A DNA stretch of 40,460 nucleotides from Paracoccaceae bacterium (GCA_027351005.1 DAIEJF010000319.1:1-40460), one strand, 5' to 3'. Counted from the stretch's first letter, positions 17,298-27,542 are shown. Notes: generated from the sequence alone by a model not told the origin. Numbers and translations: made by a program.

Positions 17298-18829
17298 CGC
17301 AGAGACGAGCGCACGTCGCGCATCCGCAGCGCGCCGGTGGCCAGCGCGGCCAGCCCGAACGTGGCCGCGCCCCCCGCCACCAGCGCCGCCAGCGCCGCGT
17401 AGCGGATGCGGGGGGTGTCCAGCGGCACCGCAAGCAGATGCGCCATGACCCAGAGAACGGCGCCCATCAGAACCGATGCCACCACCAGCCGCGGCAACCG
17501 ATCCTTCAGGCGGGCGTCGAAGGCCGCCGCCTCGCCCATGCTTCGGGTGCCCCACCAAAGCTGGCCCACCATCGCCCAGCCGGCCAGCGTGGTGCCCAGC
17601 GCGGCCGACACGAACCCCACCACCGGCGCCAGCGCCAGCGCGGCGCCCGCATTCACGATCATGGAATGCCAGGCGAAGCGGAACGGGGTGCGCGTATCCT
17701 CTCGCGCGAAGTAAAGCGGTTGCAGCACTTTCTGCAGCGTGAAGGCAGGCAGGCCCGCGCCATAGATCGCAAGCGTCAGCGCGGTGTTGGTGACATCGAG
17801 GTCCGAGAAGGCGCCGCGCTTGAACAGGACCGAGATCACCGGGACGGGCACCACCATCAGCGCCACCGCGGCGGGAAGGGTCAGGAGCAGGCTGAATTCG
17901 GTGGCCCGGTTGTAGGCGTAACGGCTGCCCGCGATGTCATTGGCCTTCAGGCGGCGCGAGATGTCGGGCAGCAGCACCACGCCGATCGCGATCCCCACCA
18001 CACCCAGCGGCAGTTGATAGAGCCGGTCGGCATAGTTCAGCCAGGCGATGGCGCCGTCGAAGAAGCTGCCCACCTGGCGGCCGACCAGCAGGTTGATCTG
18101 CACCACGCCGCCCGCCAGCACGGATGGAAAGGCGATCCGCACCAGTTGGCGCATGTCGGGGGTCAGCCGCGGGCGGCGGAACCACAGCGGATAGCCCATC
18201 CGCGCGCAGACGGCCCAGACCAGCCCCATCTGCAGGAAGCCCGTGACCGGCGTGGCCCAGCTCAGCGTGAGCCCGGTATCCCAGCCCATGTGCCGACCCA
18301 GAAGCATCGCGCCGATGAAGACCACGTTCAGGATGACCGGCGCCGCCGCCGCGGCGATGAACCGCCCGCCCGCGTTGAGCACCCCCGAAAAGAGCGCGGC
18401 CCCCGACATGAAGAGGATGTAGGGAAAGGTGATCCGGCCATAATAGACCGCCAGCGAGAAGCGTTCATCCCCGGCAAACCCCGAGGCCATCGCATAGACC
18501 AGAAGCGGCATGGCGATCATCGCCACGACCGACACAACCGTCACGACGAAGGCCAGCCCCGAGAGCGCATCTGCGGCAAATCCGTGCGGATCGTCGCCCG
18601 CCTCGTAGCGCTTGGAAAACATCGGCACGAAGGCCGTGTTGAACGCGCCTTCGGCAAAGAAGCGGCGGAACGTATTCGGCAGCGAGAAGGCCACCAGAAA
18701 CGCCTGCGCCATCGGCCCCGAGCCCAGGTACGAGGCGATCAGAACGTCGCGCACGAAGCCCACGGTGCGGCTCAGCAGCGTCCAGGCGCCGACGGTCAGG
18801 AACCCCCGGACAAGACGGATCGGTTTCAT
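17294..18829 (-). CDS. murJ: Lipid II flippase MurJ (MviN)
   Basis: The 511-residue MOP-superfamily exporter moves lipid II across the inner membrane for peptidoglycan synthesis. It begins with the typical GAWTLLSRTVGFVRDVLIASYLG and contains FFAEGAFNTAFVPMFS, the RRFFAEGA motif of MurJ, and about 14 membrane segments. LTLPAAVALMVVPVPVISVLFKRGAFS and LQKVLQPLYFAREDTRTPFR are also family blocks. Start ATG 18829 lies 15 bp after the glnD stop, so glnD-murJ are likely cotranscribed. The gene ends at the CTAG shared with the rhomboid-like gene. Confidence 0.95.
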   Translation of the reverse strand: MKPIRLVRGFLTVGAWTLLSRTVGFVRDVLIASYLGSGPMAQAFLVAFSLPNTFRRFFAEGAFNTAFVPMFSKRYEAGDDPHGFAADALSGLAFVVTVVSVVAMIAMPLLVYAMASGFAGDERFSLAVYYGRITFPYILFMSGAALFSGVLNAGGRFIAAAAAPVILNVVFIGAMLLGRHMGWDTGLTLSWATPVTGFLQMGLVWAVCARMGYPLWFRRPRLTPDMRQLVRIAFPSVLAGGVVQINLLVGRQVGSFFDGAIAWLNYADRLYQLPLGVVGIAIGVVLLPDISRRLKANDIAGSRYAYNRATEFSLLLTLPAAVALMVVPVPVISVLFKRGAFSDLDVTNTALTLAIYGAGLPAFTLQKVLQPLYFAREDTRTPFRFAWHSMIVNAGAALALAPVVGFVSAALGTTLAGWAMVGQLWWGTRSMGEAAAFDARLKDRLPRLVVASVLMGAVLWVMAHLLAVPLDTPRIRYAALAALVAGGAATFGLAALATGALRMRDVRSSLR

Positions 18830-18844
18830 GGCTTTCCTTCGCCC

Positions 18845-21631
18845 TCAGCCCTGCGCCCGCTGCGCCCCGTCGGCGATTGCCTGGCGGAGCTTCTTTTCCA
18901 GCGCTTCCTGCTTCGGGCGGGCATGCAGTTTCAAGCCGAACATGTCCTTGACGTAGAACGTATCGACGACCTGTGCCCCGAAGGTCGCGATGACGGCACT
19001 GGCGATGTAGATGTTGCTGGCCGCAAGCGTCCGCGTCAGGTCATAAAGCAGGCCGGGCCTGTCGCGGGTGTCGACCTCGATGATCGTGTAGATGTCCGAG
19101 CCGTCATTGTCGAAGGTGACAGAGGTGGGGAAGGCGAACTGCCGCTCGCGCTTCTTGATCTTGTCACGGTCCTTCAGCGCCTCGCGCGCGACCACCTCGC
19201 CCTTCAGGGTCTTGTTGATCATCTGTTTCAGGCGGGGCAGGCGGCTCATCTCGTAGGGGTGCCCTTCGGCGTCCTGCACCCAGAAGACCGCCGTCGCGTA
19301 GCCATCCTTCGAGGTATAGGTGCGCGCATCCACCACGTTGGCGCCAACCAGCGCCAGCGCCCCCGCAAGCCGGGAAAAGATGCCGGGGTGATCGACCAGT
19401 GCGAAACAGGCGCGGGTGGCGTCGTGGTCGGTGTCGGGGTGCAGGTCGATGCGGATCTCGTCATCCTTCAGCCCCCGCAGCAGGCCGGCGAAGATCGCAT
19501 GGGTCGCGGTGGACAGCCCCTGCCAGTAGGGGCCGTAGTGCCGCCCCAGTTCGGCGCGCACGTCGGCCTTGTCCCAGTCGGCCAGGGCCTCGCGCAATTG
19601 CCGTTTGGCCTCGTCCTCGCGGCGCTCGCGGTTCACGTCCTCCAGCCCGGTTTCCAGCGCCGAGGCCGTGTCGCGGTGCAACTGGCGCAGCAGCATGGCC
19701 TTCCAGTTGTTCCAGGTGCCGGGGCCCACGCCGCGGATGTCGCAGACCGTCAGCACCGTCAGAAGGTCAAGCCGCTTGCGGGTCTTCACCAGCTTGGCAA
19801 AGTCGCGCACTGTCCGCGGGTCCGAGATGTCGCGCTTCTGCGCCATGTCAGACATCAGCAGGTGATAGCGCACCAGCCATTCCACTGTTTCCGCTTCCTC
19901 GGCCGTCAGCCCCAGCCGCGGCGCGATCTTGCGGGCGATCTGGGCGCCGACGATCGAGTGATCCTCGGGCCTGCCCTTGCCGATGTCATGCAAGAGCAGC
20001 GCCACATAGATCACCCGCCGGTTCACCCCCTCCTTCAGGATCGAGGACGACAGCGGCAGTTCCTCGACCAGTTCGCCGCGTTCGATCTGGGCGAGGGTCG
20101 AGACGCACTGGATAATGTGCTCGTCCACCGTGTAGTGGTGGTAGACGTTGAACTGCATCATCGCGACGATGCGCCCGAATTCCGGGATGAAGGCGCCAAG
20201 CACCCCCAACTCGTTCATCATCCGCAACGCCCGTTCCGGGTTGCCGTGCTTCAAGAGCAGGTCCAGGAAGATCCGGTTGGCCTCGGGGCTGTCGCGCAGG
20301 TCGTCATCGATCAGGTGCAGGTTCGCCGCGATCAGCCGCATCGCGTCGGGGTGGAACAGGTGGCCGCTGCGCAGGCCTTCCTCGAAGATGCGCAGCAGGT
20401 TCAGTGTGTCGGCAAGGAAGGCCGCGGGGTCGGCCACCGTCAGCCGGTTCTGCAGGATCGCCATCCCCTCGCGCAGCTTGGTGCGCCGCCGCAGCAGGCC
20501 GACCAGCATCGGTTCCTTCTTCACATGCTGGGCTTCCAGCGCCGTAAGGAAGATCCGCGTGACCTCGCCCACCGTCGTCGCCTCGCGGAAATAGTCCTGC
20601 ATGAAGCGTTCGACGGCGCGGCGGCCGCCGCCATCCTGATAGCCCATCCGCGCCGCAACCTCGACCTGTAGGTCGAAGGTCAGCTGGTCCATCGCGCGCC
20701 CCGCGATGTAGTGCAGGTGGCAGCGCGCCGCCCAGAGGAAGTTCTCGGCCTCTGCGAACCCTTCGTATTCCTCGCGCCGGAACATGCCCAGCGCCACCAG
20801 CTCTTGCGCGCGTTCGACCCGGTGGATGTATTTCGCGATCCAGTACAGCGTCTGCAGGTCGCGCAGCCCGCCCTTGGCCTCTTTCACATTGGGCTCCAGC
20901 ACATAGCGCTGCCCGCCCTGCCGCTTGTGGCGTTCGGCCCGCTCTTTCAGCTTGGCCTCGATGAATTCGCCCGCCGTGTTGCGGAACAGCTCTGACCAGA
21001 GCTTTTCCTTCAGCTCCGCCGCAAGCCCGCGGTCGCCATCGATGAAACGGTGCTCCAGAAGCGCGGTGCGGATCGTGATGTCCTCGCGCCCGAGGCGGAT
21101 GCAGTCCTTTACCGTGCGGGTTGCGTGGCCGACCTTCAGCTTCAGGTCCCACAGCATGTAGAGCATGGATTCGACCACGCTTTCCGCCCAGGCGGTGGTT
21201 TTCCACGGGGTCAGGAACAAGAGGTCGATATCGGAATAGGGCGCCATCTCGGCCCGCCCGTAGCCGCCCACGGCGACCAGCGCGATCCGCTCGCCGTCGG
21301 TCGGGTTGGCCAGCGGGTGCAGGTGGCGCATCGCCACGTCCAGCGTGGCACGCACCAGCCCGTCGGTCAGGTAGGCCTGGCCGCGGACCAAGGCGCGCGC
21401 GTCGCGCGGGCTTGCGCGGAATGCAGCCTCCAGCGCCGCGTTGCCGCGCTTGCGCGCCTCGGCCAGCACCTGCACGGCCGCGGCACGGCGCGCGCGGTCA
21501 TCGGGCGCCGCCGCCAGCGCCGCCGCGATGTCGGCCGAAACGGCCCGGGTGTCGAAGATCGCCGCGGGGGCGCAGATCAGCCCGTCGCCGTCAGGCGCCG
21601 GGGCCGCCGAAGCTTCTAGGGGCAGGGTCAA
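18845..21631 (-). CDS. glnD: Bifunctional PII uridylyltransferase/uridylyl-removing enzyme
   Basis: The 928-residue protein has the GlnD order: nucleotidyltransferase (GGYGRAEMAPYSDIDLLFL, residues 122-140), the central helical PII-UTase domain, an HD domain (LLHDIGKGRPEDHS near residue 545), and two C-terminal ACT domains (near 757 and 860, the second with RPGLLYDLTRTLA). It adds UMP to PII under low nitrogen and removes it when glutamine binds the ACT domains. The start is taken as TTG 21631, with AGGTGA just upstream; no ATG or GTG lies before the conserved LICAPAAIFDTRAVS. It therefore overlaps the lpoA-like gene by 41 bases. Confidence 0.93.
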   Translation of the reverse strand: MTLPLEASAAPAPDGDGLICAPAAIFDTRAVSADIAAALAAAPDDRARRAAAVQVLAEARKRGNAALEAAFRASPRDARALVRGQAYLTDGLVRATLDVAMRHLHPLANPTDGERIALVAVGGYGRAEMAPYSDIDLLFLTPWKTTAWAESVVESMLYMLWDLKLKVGHATRTVKDCIRLGREDITIRTALLEHRFIDGDRGLAAELKEKLWSELFRNTAGEFIEAKLKERAERHKRQGGQRYVLEPNVKEAKGGLRDLQTLYWIAKYIHRVERAQELVALGMFRREEYEGFAEAENFLWAARCHLHYIAGRAMDQLTFDLQVEVAARMGYQDGGGRRAVERFMQDYFREATTVGEVTRIFLTALEAQHVKKEPMLVGLLRRRTKLREGMAILQNRLTVADPAAFLADTLNLLRIFEEGLRSGHLFHPDAMRLIAANLHLIDDDLRDSPEANRIFLDLLLKHGNPERALRMMNELGVLGAFIPEFGRIVAMMQFNVYHHYTVDEHIIQCVSTLAQIERGELVEELPLSSSILKEGVNRRVIYVALLLHDIGKGRPEDHSIVGAQIARKIAPRLGLTAEEAETVEWLVRYHLLMSDMAQKRDISDPRTVRDFAKLVKTRKRLDLLTVLTVCDIRGVGPGTWNNWKAMLLRQLHRDTASALETGLEDVNRERREDEAKRQLREALADWDKADVRAELGRHYGPYWQGLSTATHAIFAGLLRGLKDDEIRIDLHPDTDHDATRACFALVDHPGIFSRLAGALALVGANVVDARTYTSKDGYATAVFWVQDAEGHPYEMSRLPRLKQMINKTLKGEVVAREALKDRDKIKKRERQFAFPTSVTFDNDGSDIYTIIEVDTRDRPGLLYDLTRTLAASNIYIASAVIATFGAQVVDTFYVKDMFGLKLHARPKQEALEKKLRQAIADGAQRAQG

Positions 21632-22757
21632 TGATGGTCACCTGGTTGTTGACGATCTGCCCGATCGCAAGGCCGCGCTGCGTTGTTCCGTCCGGCATGA
21701 AGCGGAACACGCCATTCACCCCGGCAAAGCCCGACGGCTGCGTGAAGCCGGTCGCATTCAGCGGCTGCCCGGCCTTCACCAGCGCCCCGATGGCGGCGAT
21801 CCCGTCATAGGCAAGCCCCGCGATGGGCAGCGGGCCGGTGCCATATGCGGCGGTGTAGCGTGCGGCGAACTGCTGGCTGAGCGTGGGGTCGGGCAGCGCG
21901 AACCAGCCGTGCTGCACACCGGGCAGCGCCAGCGTGGTGGCCGGAATGTCCCAGCGGGTCAGCCCCATGTACTGGGTCTGCGCGGGATCGAGGCCGTTCT
22001 CGCTCATCAACTGGGTCACCAGCGGCAGCGCGCCCGCCGTGTCCGAGGTGAAGAAGATCGCCTGGGCGCCGGCGCCCTTGATCTGCTGGGCCGCGGGGGG
22101 GATGGCCGCAACCACACCCTGCTGCGAATAGGGATAGGTCACCTCGGTTGCAAGCTGCGCTCCATTGGCGGTGATCGCCGCCTGGATCGCCCGGAACCCG
22201 GCATCGCCGGCCGCGGTCTGATCATGCGCCACCGCGATCGAGGTCTTGCCCTGCGCCACGGCATAGCTCACCAGCCGGTTCGCCGTGTCGCGGAAGGTCT
22301 GGCCCAGCACGAAGACATTGCCGCCCGCCACGTCGGCGTTGTTGGAGAAAGACAGCACATCGACGCCGCGGCTGGCCACGGCGGCGCCCGCCGCATTGGC
22401 CGCCTGCGCATAGACCGGGCCCAGGATCACCTGCGCGCCTTCGTCCACCGCCTGCATCGCGGTCTTGGCCGCGGCATCGGGGGCCGCGCCGGTGGAATAG
22501 ACCTTGAGGTCGACCTTCACCCCGTCCAGATCCGAAATCGCAAGCCGCGCCGCGTTTTCCAGGTTCTGTGCCAGCAGGTCGTCGCTGGCCTGCCCCGACC
22601 CCGAAGGCACCAGCAACGCGACATGCACCGTGCCGCCTCCCGGGGTGCTGGGTCCCATGGCCACCTGCGGGCCGCAGGCCGACAGGCCCAGAAGGATCCC
22701 AAGCGCGGCGAGCCGCGCGAAGGTCCCCTTGCGGGCGGCATCCAAAATGACAAACAT
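21591..22757 (-). CDS. LpoA-like penicillin-binding protein activator lipoprotein
   Basis: The 388-residue protein has a lipoprotein signal with lipobox LSAC (Cys28) and then a type I periplasmic-binding (Leu/Ile/Val-receptor) fold: VHVALLVPSGSG, GPVYAQAANAAGAAVASRGVDVLSFSN, VFVLGQTFRDTANRLVSYAVAQG, and GLAYDGIAAIGALVKAG. Proteins of this kind beside rsmI and yraN correspond to the C-terminal domain of E. coli LpoA (YraM), which activates PBP1A at the outer membrane. No ABC transporter genes accompany it, which argues against a nutrient receptor. It starts at ATG 22757 with AAGGAATTCCCC upstream, divergent from rsmI (89-bp gap). Confidence 0.8.
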   Translation of the reverse strand: MFVILDAARKGTFARLAALGILLGLSACGPQVAMGPSTPGGGTVHVALLVPSGSGQASDDLLAQNLENAARLAISDLDGVKVDLKVYSTGAAPDAAAKTAMQAVDEGAQVILGPVYAQAANAAGAAVASRGVDVLSFSNNADVAGGNVFVLGQTFRDTANRLVSYAVAQGKTSIAVAHDQTAAGDAGFRAIQAAITANGAQLATEVTYPYSQQGVVAAIPPAAQQIKGAGAQAIFFTSDTAGALPLVTQLMSENGLDPAQTQYMGLTRWDIPATTLALPGVQHGWFALPDPTLSQQFAARYTAAYGTGPLPIAGLAYDGIAAIGALVKAGQPLNATGFTQPSGFAGVNGVFRFMPDGTTQRGLAIGQIVNNQVTIIDPAPRSFGGPGA

Positions 22758-22846
22758 GGGGAATTCCTTGCAACACGGGCTGGAACGGGTCAACGGGAGC
22801 CTATGCGTTTCCCCCGCCCTTGGCAACTTTCGAGAGGCTCGCGGCC

Positions 22847-23728
22847 ATGATCGACACCAGCAGGCCCATCCCGCCAGGGCTTCACTTCATCGCCACCCCG
22901 ATCGGGGCTGCGCGCGACATCACCTTGCGCGCGCTGGATATTCTGGCGGGGGCCGCGGTCTTGGCGGCAGAGGACACGCGCACGCTGCGCCATCTGATGG
23001 AGATCCACGGCATCCCGCTCGGCGGCCGCCCGCTGATCGCCTATCACGATCACAACGGCGAGACGGCGCGCCCGCGACTTCTGGCGGCCCTGGCCGAGGG
23101 CAAGTCGGTCGCCTATGCCTCGGAAGCAGGCACGCCCCTGGTGGCCGACCCGGGGTTCCAGCTGGCCCGGGCGGCGATCGCCGCGGGGTTTCCGGTCCTT
23201 GCGGCGCCTGGTCCCTCTGCCGTACTCGCCGCTCTGACCGTCTCCGGTCTGCCAACCGACCGCTTCCTTTTCGCGGGCTTTCCCCCTGCCGCAGCCGGGG
23301 CGCGGCGACGGTTCTTCGCGGAACTGGCTTCGGTGCCGGCCACGCTCGTGCTGTACGAATCGCCCAAGCGCGTTAGCCGAACGTTAGGGGAATTGTGCGA
23401 GCAATTGGGTCAGGACCGGCAGGCCGCGGTCTGCCGGGAACTGACGAAACGGTTCGAAGAGGTGACGCGGGCGTCATTGGGCGAACTGGCCGCAACCTTT
23501 GCCGACCGTGACGTGAAGGGGGAAATCGTGCTGGTGATCGACAGGCCGGGCGAAAAGCCGACCGAGGCGGGCAGCCTCGAGGCGGCCTTGCGGGCGGCGC
23601 TTGCCACGATGTCGCGCAAGGATGCCGTGGCGGCCGTGGCGGCATCGCTGGGTCGGCCGCGGCGCGAGGTCTATCAGGCGGCGCTGGAGCTGGCGCCCGG
23701 GGGAGATGACGATGCGACGGACGACTGA
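22847..23728 (+). CDS. rsmI: 16S rRNA (cytidine-1402 2'-O) methyltransferase
   Basis: The 293-residue SAM-dependent enzyme methylates the ribose of C1402 in the 16S decoding centre. It has the tetrapyrrole-methylase fold with HFIATPIGAARDITLRALDIL, the AAEDTRTLRHLM block, YHDHNGETARP, the SAM site YASEAGTPLVADPG, and APGPSAVLAALTVSGLPTDRFLFAGFPP; YESPKRVSRTL and KGEIVLVI follow. I choose ATG 22847 (GAGAGG 9 bases upstream); a TTG at 22820 would add nine residues without a binding site. It overlaps yraN by 17 bases. Confidence 0.94.
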   Translation: MIDTSRPIPPGLHFIATPIGAARDITLRALDILAGAAVLAAEDTRTLRHLMEIHGIPLGGRPLIAYHDHNGETARPRLLAALAEGKSVAYASEAGTPLVADPGFQLARAAIAAGFPVLAAPGPSAVLAALTVSGLPTDRFLFAGFPPAAAGARRRFFAELASVPATLVLYESPKRVSRTLGELCEQLGQDRQAAVCRELTKRFEEVTRASLGELAATFADRDVKGEIVLVIDRPGEKPTEAGSLEAALRAALATMSRKDAVAAVAASLGRPRREVYQAALELAPGGDDDATDD

Positions 23729-24122
23729 GGGGCGCGCGACGGGTGGACGGGCGACTGACGCCGCCCGCGCGCGCGGCGCGATGGCCTATCAGGCGGGGCT
23801 TGCGGCGGAACAGACGGTCAGCCGCCTTTACGAGGCGGGCGGATATCCGGTGGCCGCACGCCGCTGGCGCGGCGAAGGCGGCGAGATCGACCTGATCGTC
23901 CGCAACGGCGCCCGGCTGATCTTCGTCGAGGTCAAGCAGGCCGCCAGTTTCGATCTGGCCGCCACGCATCTTCTGCCGCAGCAGATTTCCCGGCTCTATG
24001 CCGCCGCGGCCGAATTCCTGGCGGGCGAACCCGCGGGCCAGGATACCGAGTCGCGCTTCGATGTCGCGCTGGTCGACGGCCAGAGCCGGGTCCGGATCCT
24101 CGAGAACGCGCTCTGCGCATGA
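23712..24122 (+). CDS. yraN: YraN family (UPF0102) endonuclease-like protein
   Basis: The 136-residue protein has the UPF0102 core: the G...AE.....L...GY....RR stretch (GLAAEQTVSRLYEAGGYPVAARRWR), then GEGGEIDLIVRNGARLIFVEVKQ, which keeps the D-(x)n-EVK motif of Holliday-resolvase-like nucleases (Asp in EIDLI, Glu and Lys in VEVK). Its enzymatic activity is unproven in the family. The Arg/Thr/Gly-rich N-terminal 20 residues are unusual and poorly conserved. ATG 23712 follows GGGGAG by 7 bases; ATG 23706 is also possible. It is coupled to rsmI as in E. coli yraL-yraM-yraN. Confidence 0.9.
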   Translation: MRRTTEGRATGGRATDAARARGAMAYQAGLAAEQTVSRLYEAGGYPVAARRWRGEGGEIDLIVRNGARLIFVEVKQAASFDLAATHLLPQQISRLYAAAAEFLAGEPAGQDTESRFDVALVDGQSRVRILENALCA

Positions 24123-24185
24123 ATCGCCGCCCGTTGCATCCGCCCGGCCGCTGCGCCATCTAGGGCTGGAAGCACGGGGGATGGC

Positions 24186-25139
24186 ATGGGCCTGAAGGTG
24201 GCATTGCAGATGGACCCGATCGGGTCCGTGAACATCGACGCAGACAGCACGTTCCGCATCGCGCTTGAGGCGCAGGCGCGGGGACATTCGCTGTTCTTCT
24301 ACACGCCGGACCGGCTTGCCTTCCGCGAGGGGCGTATCCTGGCCCGCGGCTGGCCGATCGAAGTGCGCCGGGTCAAGGGCGACCACGTCAGCTATGGCGC
24401 CGAGACCGAGGTGGATCTGGGCGAATTCGACGTGGTCTGGCTGCGTCAGGATCCGCCCTTCGACATGGGCTACATCACCACCACCCATCTGCTTGAGATG
24501 ATCCACCCGCGGACCCTGGTCGTGAACGATCCGTTCTGGGTGCGCAACTCGCCGGAGAAGCTGCTGGTGCTGCGCTTCCCCGAACTGATCCCGCCCACGC
24601 TGATCGCGCGCGACCTTGCCACGATCCGCGCCTTCAAGGCCGAGCATGGCGACATCATCCTGAAGCCGCTTTACGGCAACGGCGGCGCGGGGGTGTTCCG
24701 GCTGGACCCGAACGACCGCAACCTGTCGTCGCTGCACGAGTTGTTCACCTCGATGAGCCGCGAGCCGCTGATCGCGCAGAAGTTCCTGCCCGATGTGGCC
24801 AAGGGCGACAAGCGGGTGATCCTGGTCGACGGCGAGCCGGTGGGGGCCATCAACCGCGTGCCGCAGGCGGGCGAGACGCGGTCGAACATGCATGTGGGCG
24901 GCCGGCCGGAGAAGATCGGCCTGACCGAGCGCGACCGCGAGATCTGTGCCATGATCGGGCCTGTCCTGCGCGAAAAGGGGCAGGTCTTCGTGGGCATCGA
25001 CGTGATCGGTGACTATCTGACGGAAATCAACGTGACCTCGCCGACCGGCATCCAGGAACTGGAACGGTTCGACGGCACCAATGCGGCCGAGCGGATATGG
25101 CAGGTGATCGAGGCGAAGCGGGCGATGCAGAAAGCCTGA
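24186..25139 (+). CDS. gshB: Glutathione synthetase
   Basis: The 317-residue ATP-grasp ligase joins glycine to gamma-glutamylcysteine. Visible features are the N-terminal [45 protein letters not shown], the ATP-binding [27 protein letters not shown], and the C-terminal [25 protein letters not shown] with the Mg2+-binding Glu and Asn. Length matches proteobacterial GshB. It lies 63 bp after yraN and is probably in the same transcript. Confidence 0.96.
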   Translation: MGLKVALQMDPIGSVNIDADSTFRIALEAQARGHSLFFYTPDRLAFREGRILARGWPIEVRRVKGDHVSYGAETEVDLGEFDVVWLRQDPPFDMGYITTTHLLEMIHPRTLVVNDPFWVRNSPEKLLVLRFPELIPPTLIARDLATIRAFKAEHGDIILKPLYGNGGAGVFRLDPNDRNLSSLHELFTSMSREPLIAQKFLPDVAKGDKRVILVDGEPVGAINRVPQAGETRSNMHVGGRPEKIGLTERDREICAMIGPVLREKGQVFVGIDVIGDYLTEINVTSPTGIQELERFDGTNAAERIWQVIEAKRAMQKA

Positions 25140-26062
25140 GGCTTTCCGCGCTGAACCTGGCGCTGCGGCTTTTCGCCAAGCCGCGAATGCGCCGTATGGG
25201 CGACCCCGCGGCCGCTCGGCGCGCGTTTGCGGCCTTCACCGGGCTGCTGCCCAGTCCGCCCTATCTGCTCGACCTGCCAGGCATCGTTCCGGGCGGTGCC
25301 GGGCCATTGCCAGTCAGCCGCATCTCGGTCGGTCCGGTCGACCGGACGCGGGTGATCCTGTACCTGCATGGGGGCGCCTTTGTCCTGGGCTCGCCCGAGA
25401 CGCATCGCGGCATGATCGGGCGGCTTTCGCAACTGGCCGGGGTGCCGGTGCTGGCCCCGGACTACCGTCTGGCGCCCGAGCATCCCTTTCCTGCGGCGGT
25501 CGAGGATGCTGCGGCGGCCTGGCAGCACCTTTATGACGCGGGCTACGACCCCGAGGACATCGTGATCGGCGGCGACAGCGCGGGGGGCGGGCTGGCCTTC
25601 GCGCTGCTGGCGCGGCTCTGCGCTGCGGGCACGCCGCCGGCCGGGGTCTTTGCCTTCTCGCCCTGGGTCGACCTGACGCTGGGCAGCCCGTCGCTGGCGG
25701 AAAACCGTGGGGCCGACCCGCTTCTTCCGGTCGAACGCGTGGAATAGGTGCGGGGGTACTATCTGAACGGGGGCGATCCGGCCGACCCGGCGGCCTCGCC
25801 GGTTCTGGCCGCGTTTCCGGGGGCACCGCCGGTGCTCTTGCACCATGCGGCGACCGAGATCCTGCGGGACGACACGCGGCGTCTGGCCGCCCGTCTGCGC
25901 GGCTTCGGCGCGCCGGTGCAGGTGGCGTGCTGGCCCACCGCCCCGCATGCCTGGCATCTCTTCGACGGCTGGCTGCCCGAGGCGCGGGCGGCCCTGCGGG
26001 GGGCGGCGGCCTTCGTGCGTGACCGGCTCACGCCAGCGCCGCCACCGTCAGCCGGTAGCTGA
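25097..26062 (+). pseudogene. Alpha/beta hydrolase (hormone-sensitive lipase type esterase) interrupted by an in-frame amber codon
   Basis: The frame gives a 321-codon type IV esterase if read through TAG 25745-25747. The first part holds YLHGGAFVLGSPE (oxyanion hole), APDYRLAPEHPFPAAVED, and GGDSAGGGLAF with the catalytic Ser; the second part holds ATEILRDD (catalytic Asp) and TAPHAWHLF (catalytic His). The break reads PVERVE-stop-VRGYYLNG in the same frame, so a single substitution is enough. The catalytic triad is split across the two halves, so neither alone should be active. The start is uncertain: ATG 25097 overlaps gshB by 43 bases; the conserved region begins near 25136. The 3' end overlaps convergent yifB by 35 bases. 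Confidence 0.83.
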
Positions 26063-27542
26063 CAGCCTCGGCCACATGCGGCGCGCGCACACCGTCCGAA
26101 CCGGCAAGGTCGGCGATGGTGCGCGCGACCCGCAGAACCCGGTGATAGCCGCGCGCCGTCAGGCCGAAGCGGTCGGCCACCCGTGTCAGCAGGGCGCGGC
26201 CTTCGGCATCGGGGGCGGCCACGTCATCCAGCAGCGCCCCCGCGGCATCGGCATTCACCCGGACGCCAAAGACCCCCGCATAGCGTCGGGCCTGCGCGGC
26301 GCGGGCCGCGGCCACGCGGGCGGCGATGATGGCCGAGCGTTCGCCGGTGGCGGGCAGGTCAAGGTCGGTGAAGGCCACGGGCGGCACCTCCAGCCGCAGG
26401 TCGAAGCGATCCATGAGCGGGCCCGAGATGCGGCCCAGATAATCCTCGCCGCAGGCGGGCGCGCGCGAGCAGGCGCGGCCCGGGTCTGTCAGGTAGCCGC
26501 ATTTGCAGGGGTTGGCGGCCGCGACCAGCAGGAAGCGGCAGGGATAGCGAACATGGGCGTTGGCGCGTGCCACCACCACTTCGCCCGTTTCGATCGGCTG
26601 GCGGAGCGTGTCGAGCACCTGCCGGGGAAACTCGGGGAACTCGTCCAGAAACAGCACGCCGTTGTGCGCGAGGCTGATCTCGCCCGGCTTGGCGCCCTTG
26701 CCGCCGCCCACGATGGCGGCCATCGAGGCGGTATGATGCGGTTCGCGGAACGGGCGGACGCGACTGATCCCGCCGTTGTCCAGAAGACCCGCCAGCGAAT
26801 GGATCATCGAGGTTTCCAGCGCCTCGGCCGCCGACAGCGGCGGCAAGAGGCCCGGCAGGCGCGCCGCCAGCATCGACTTGCCCGACCCCGGCGGGCCGGT
26901 CATCAGCAGGTGGTGCCGCCCGGCCGCGGCAATCTCCAGCGCGCGCTTGGCGCGTTCCTGCCCCTTCACCTCGGCCATGTCGCGGGCGGCGGGGTCACCG
27001 GTCACCTCGCCCGCCTCGGCCGGGGTCAGGGGGGCCTGGCCGGTGTAGTGGCGCACCACCTCGGCCAGCGATCCGGCGGCCAGAACCTGCGCCGCGCCGA
27101 CCCAGGCGGCCTCGGCCCCGCAGGCGCGCGGGCACAGCAGCGCGCGATCCTCCTGGGCGGCGGCCATGGCGGCGGGCAGGGCGCCGATCACCGGCACCAG
27201 CGTGCCGTCCAGCGACAACTCGCCCAGTGCCACCGTCTCGGCCACCTCGTCGCGCGGGATGATCTCGATCGCGGCCAGCACCGCCAGCGCCACCGGCAGA
27301 TCGAAATGCGATCCCTCTTTCGGCAGGTCGGCGGGCGACAGGTTCACCGTGATCCGCTTGGCTGGCAGGGCGATCGACATCGCCGACAGCGCCGCGCGCA
27401 CGCGTTCGCGCGCCTCGCTGACCGCCTTGTCCGGCAGGCCCACGATGGTGAAGGCGGGCAGCCCGGGCGTGACCGCGCATTGCACCTCGACCATGCGCGC
27501 GTCGATCCCTTCGAAGGCCACCGTGTAGGCCCTTGCCGTCAT
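26028..27542 (-). CDS. comM: YifB/ComM family Mg chelatase-like AAA+ ATPase
   Basis: The 504-residue protein has an N-terminal Lon-substrate-like domain (VEVQCAVTPGLPAFTIVGLPDKAVSEARERV), then an AAA+ module with Walker A GPPGSGKS (216-223), Walker B LFLDE (297-301) and the GPLMDRFDL segment (374-382), and a Mg_chelatase C-terminal domain (RGYHRVLRVARTIADL). A cysteine cluster (Cys346, 348, 358, 364) sits between. ComM is a hexameric helicase that drives branch migration during natural transformation and homologous recombination. AGGAG lies 7 bases before ATG 27542. Divergent from the acvB-like gene. Confidence 0.92.
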   Translation of the reverse strand: MTARAYTVAFEGIDARMVEVQCAVTPGLPAFTIVGLPDKAVSEARERVRAALSAMSIALPAKRITVNLSPADLPKEGSHFDLPVALAVLAAIEIIPRDEVAETVALGELSLDGTLVPVIGALPAAMAAAQEDRALLCPRACGAEAAWVGAAQVLAAGSLAEVVRHYTGQAPLTPAEAGEVTGDPAARDMAEVKGQERAKRALEIAAAGRHHLLMTGPPGSGKSMLAARLPGLLPPLSAAEALETSMIHSLAGLLDNGGISRVRPFREPHHTASMAAIVGGGKGAKPGEISLAHNGVLFLDEFPEFPRQVLDTLRQPIETGEVVVARANAHVRYPCRFLLVAAANPCKCGYLTDPGRACSRAPACGEDYLGRISGPLMDRFDLRLEVPPVAFTDLDLPATGERSAIIAARVAAARAAQARRYAGVFGVRVNADAAGALLDDVAAPDAEGRALLTRVADRFGLTARGYHRVLRVARTIADLAGSDGVRAPHVAEAVSYRLTVAALA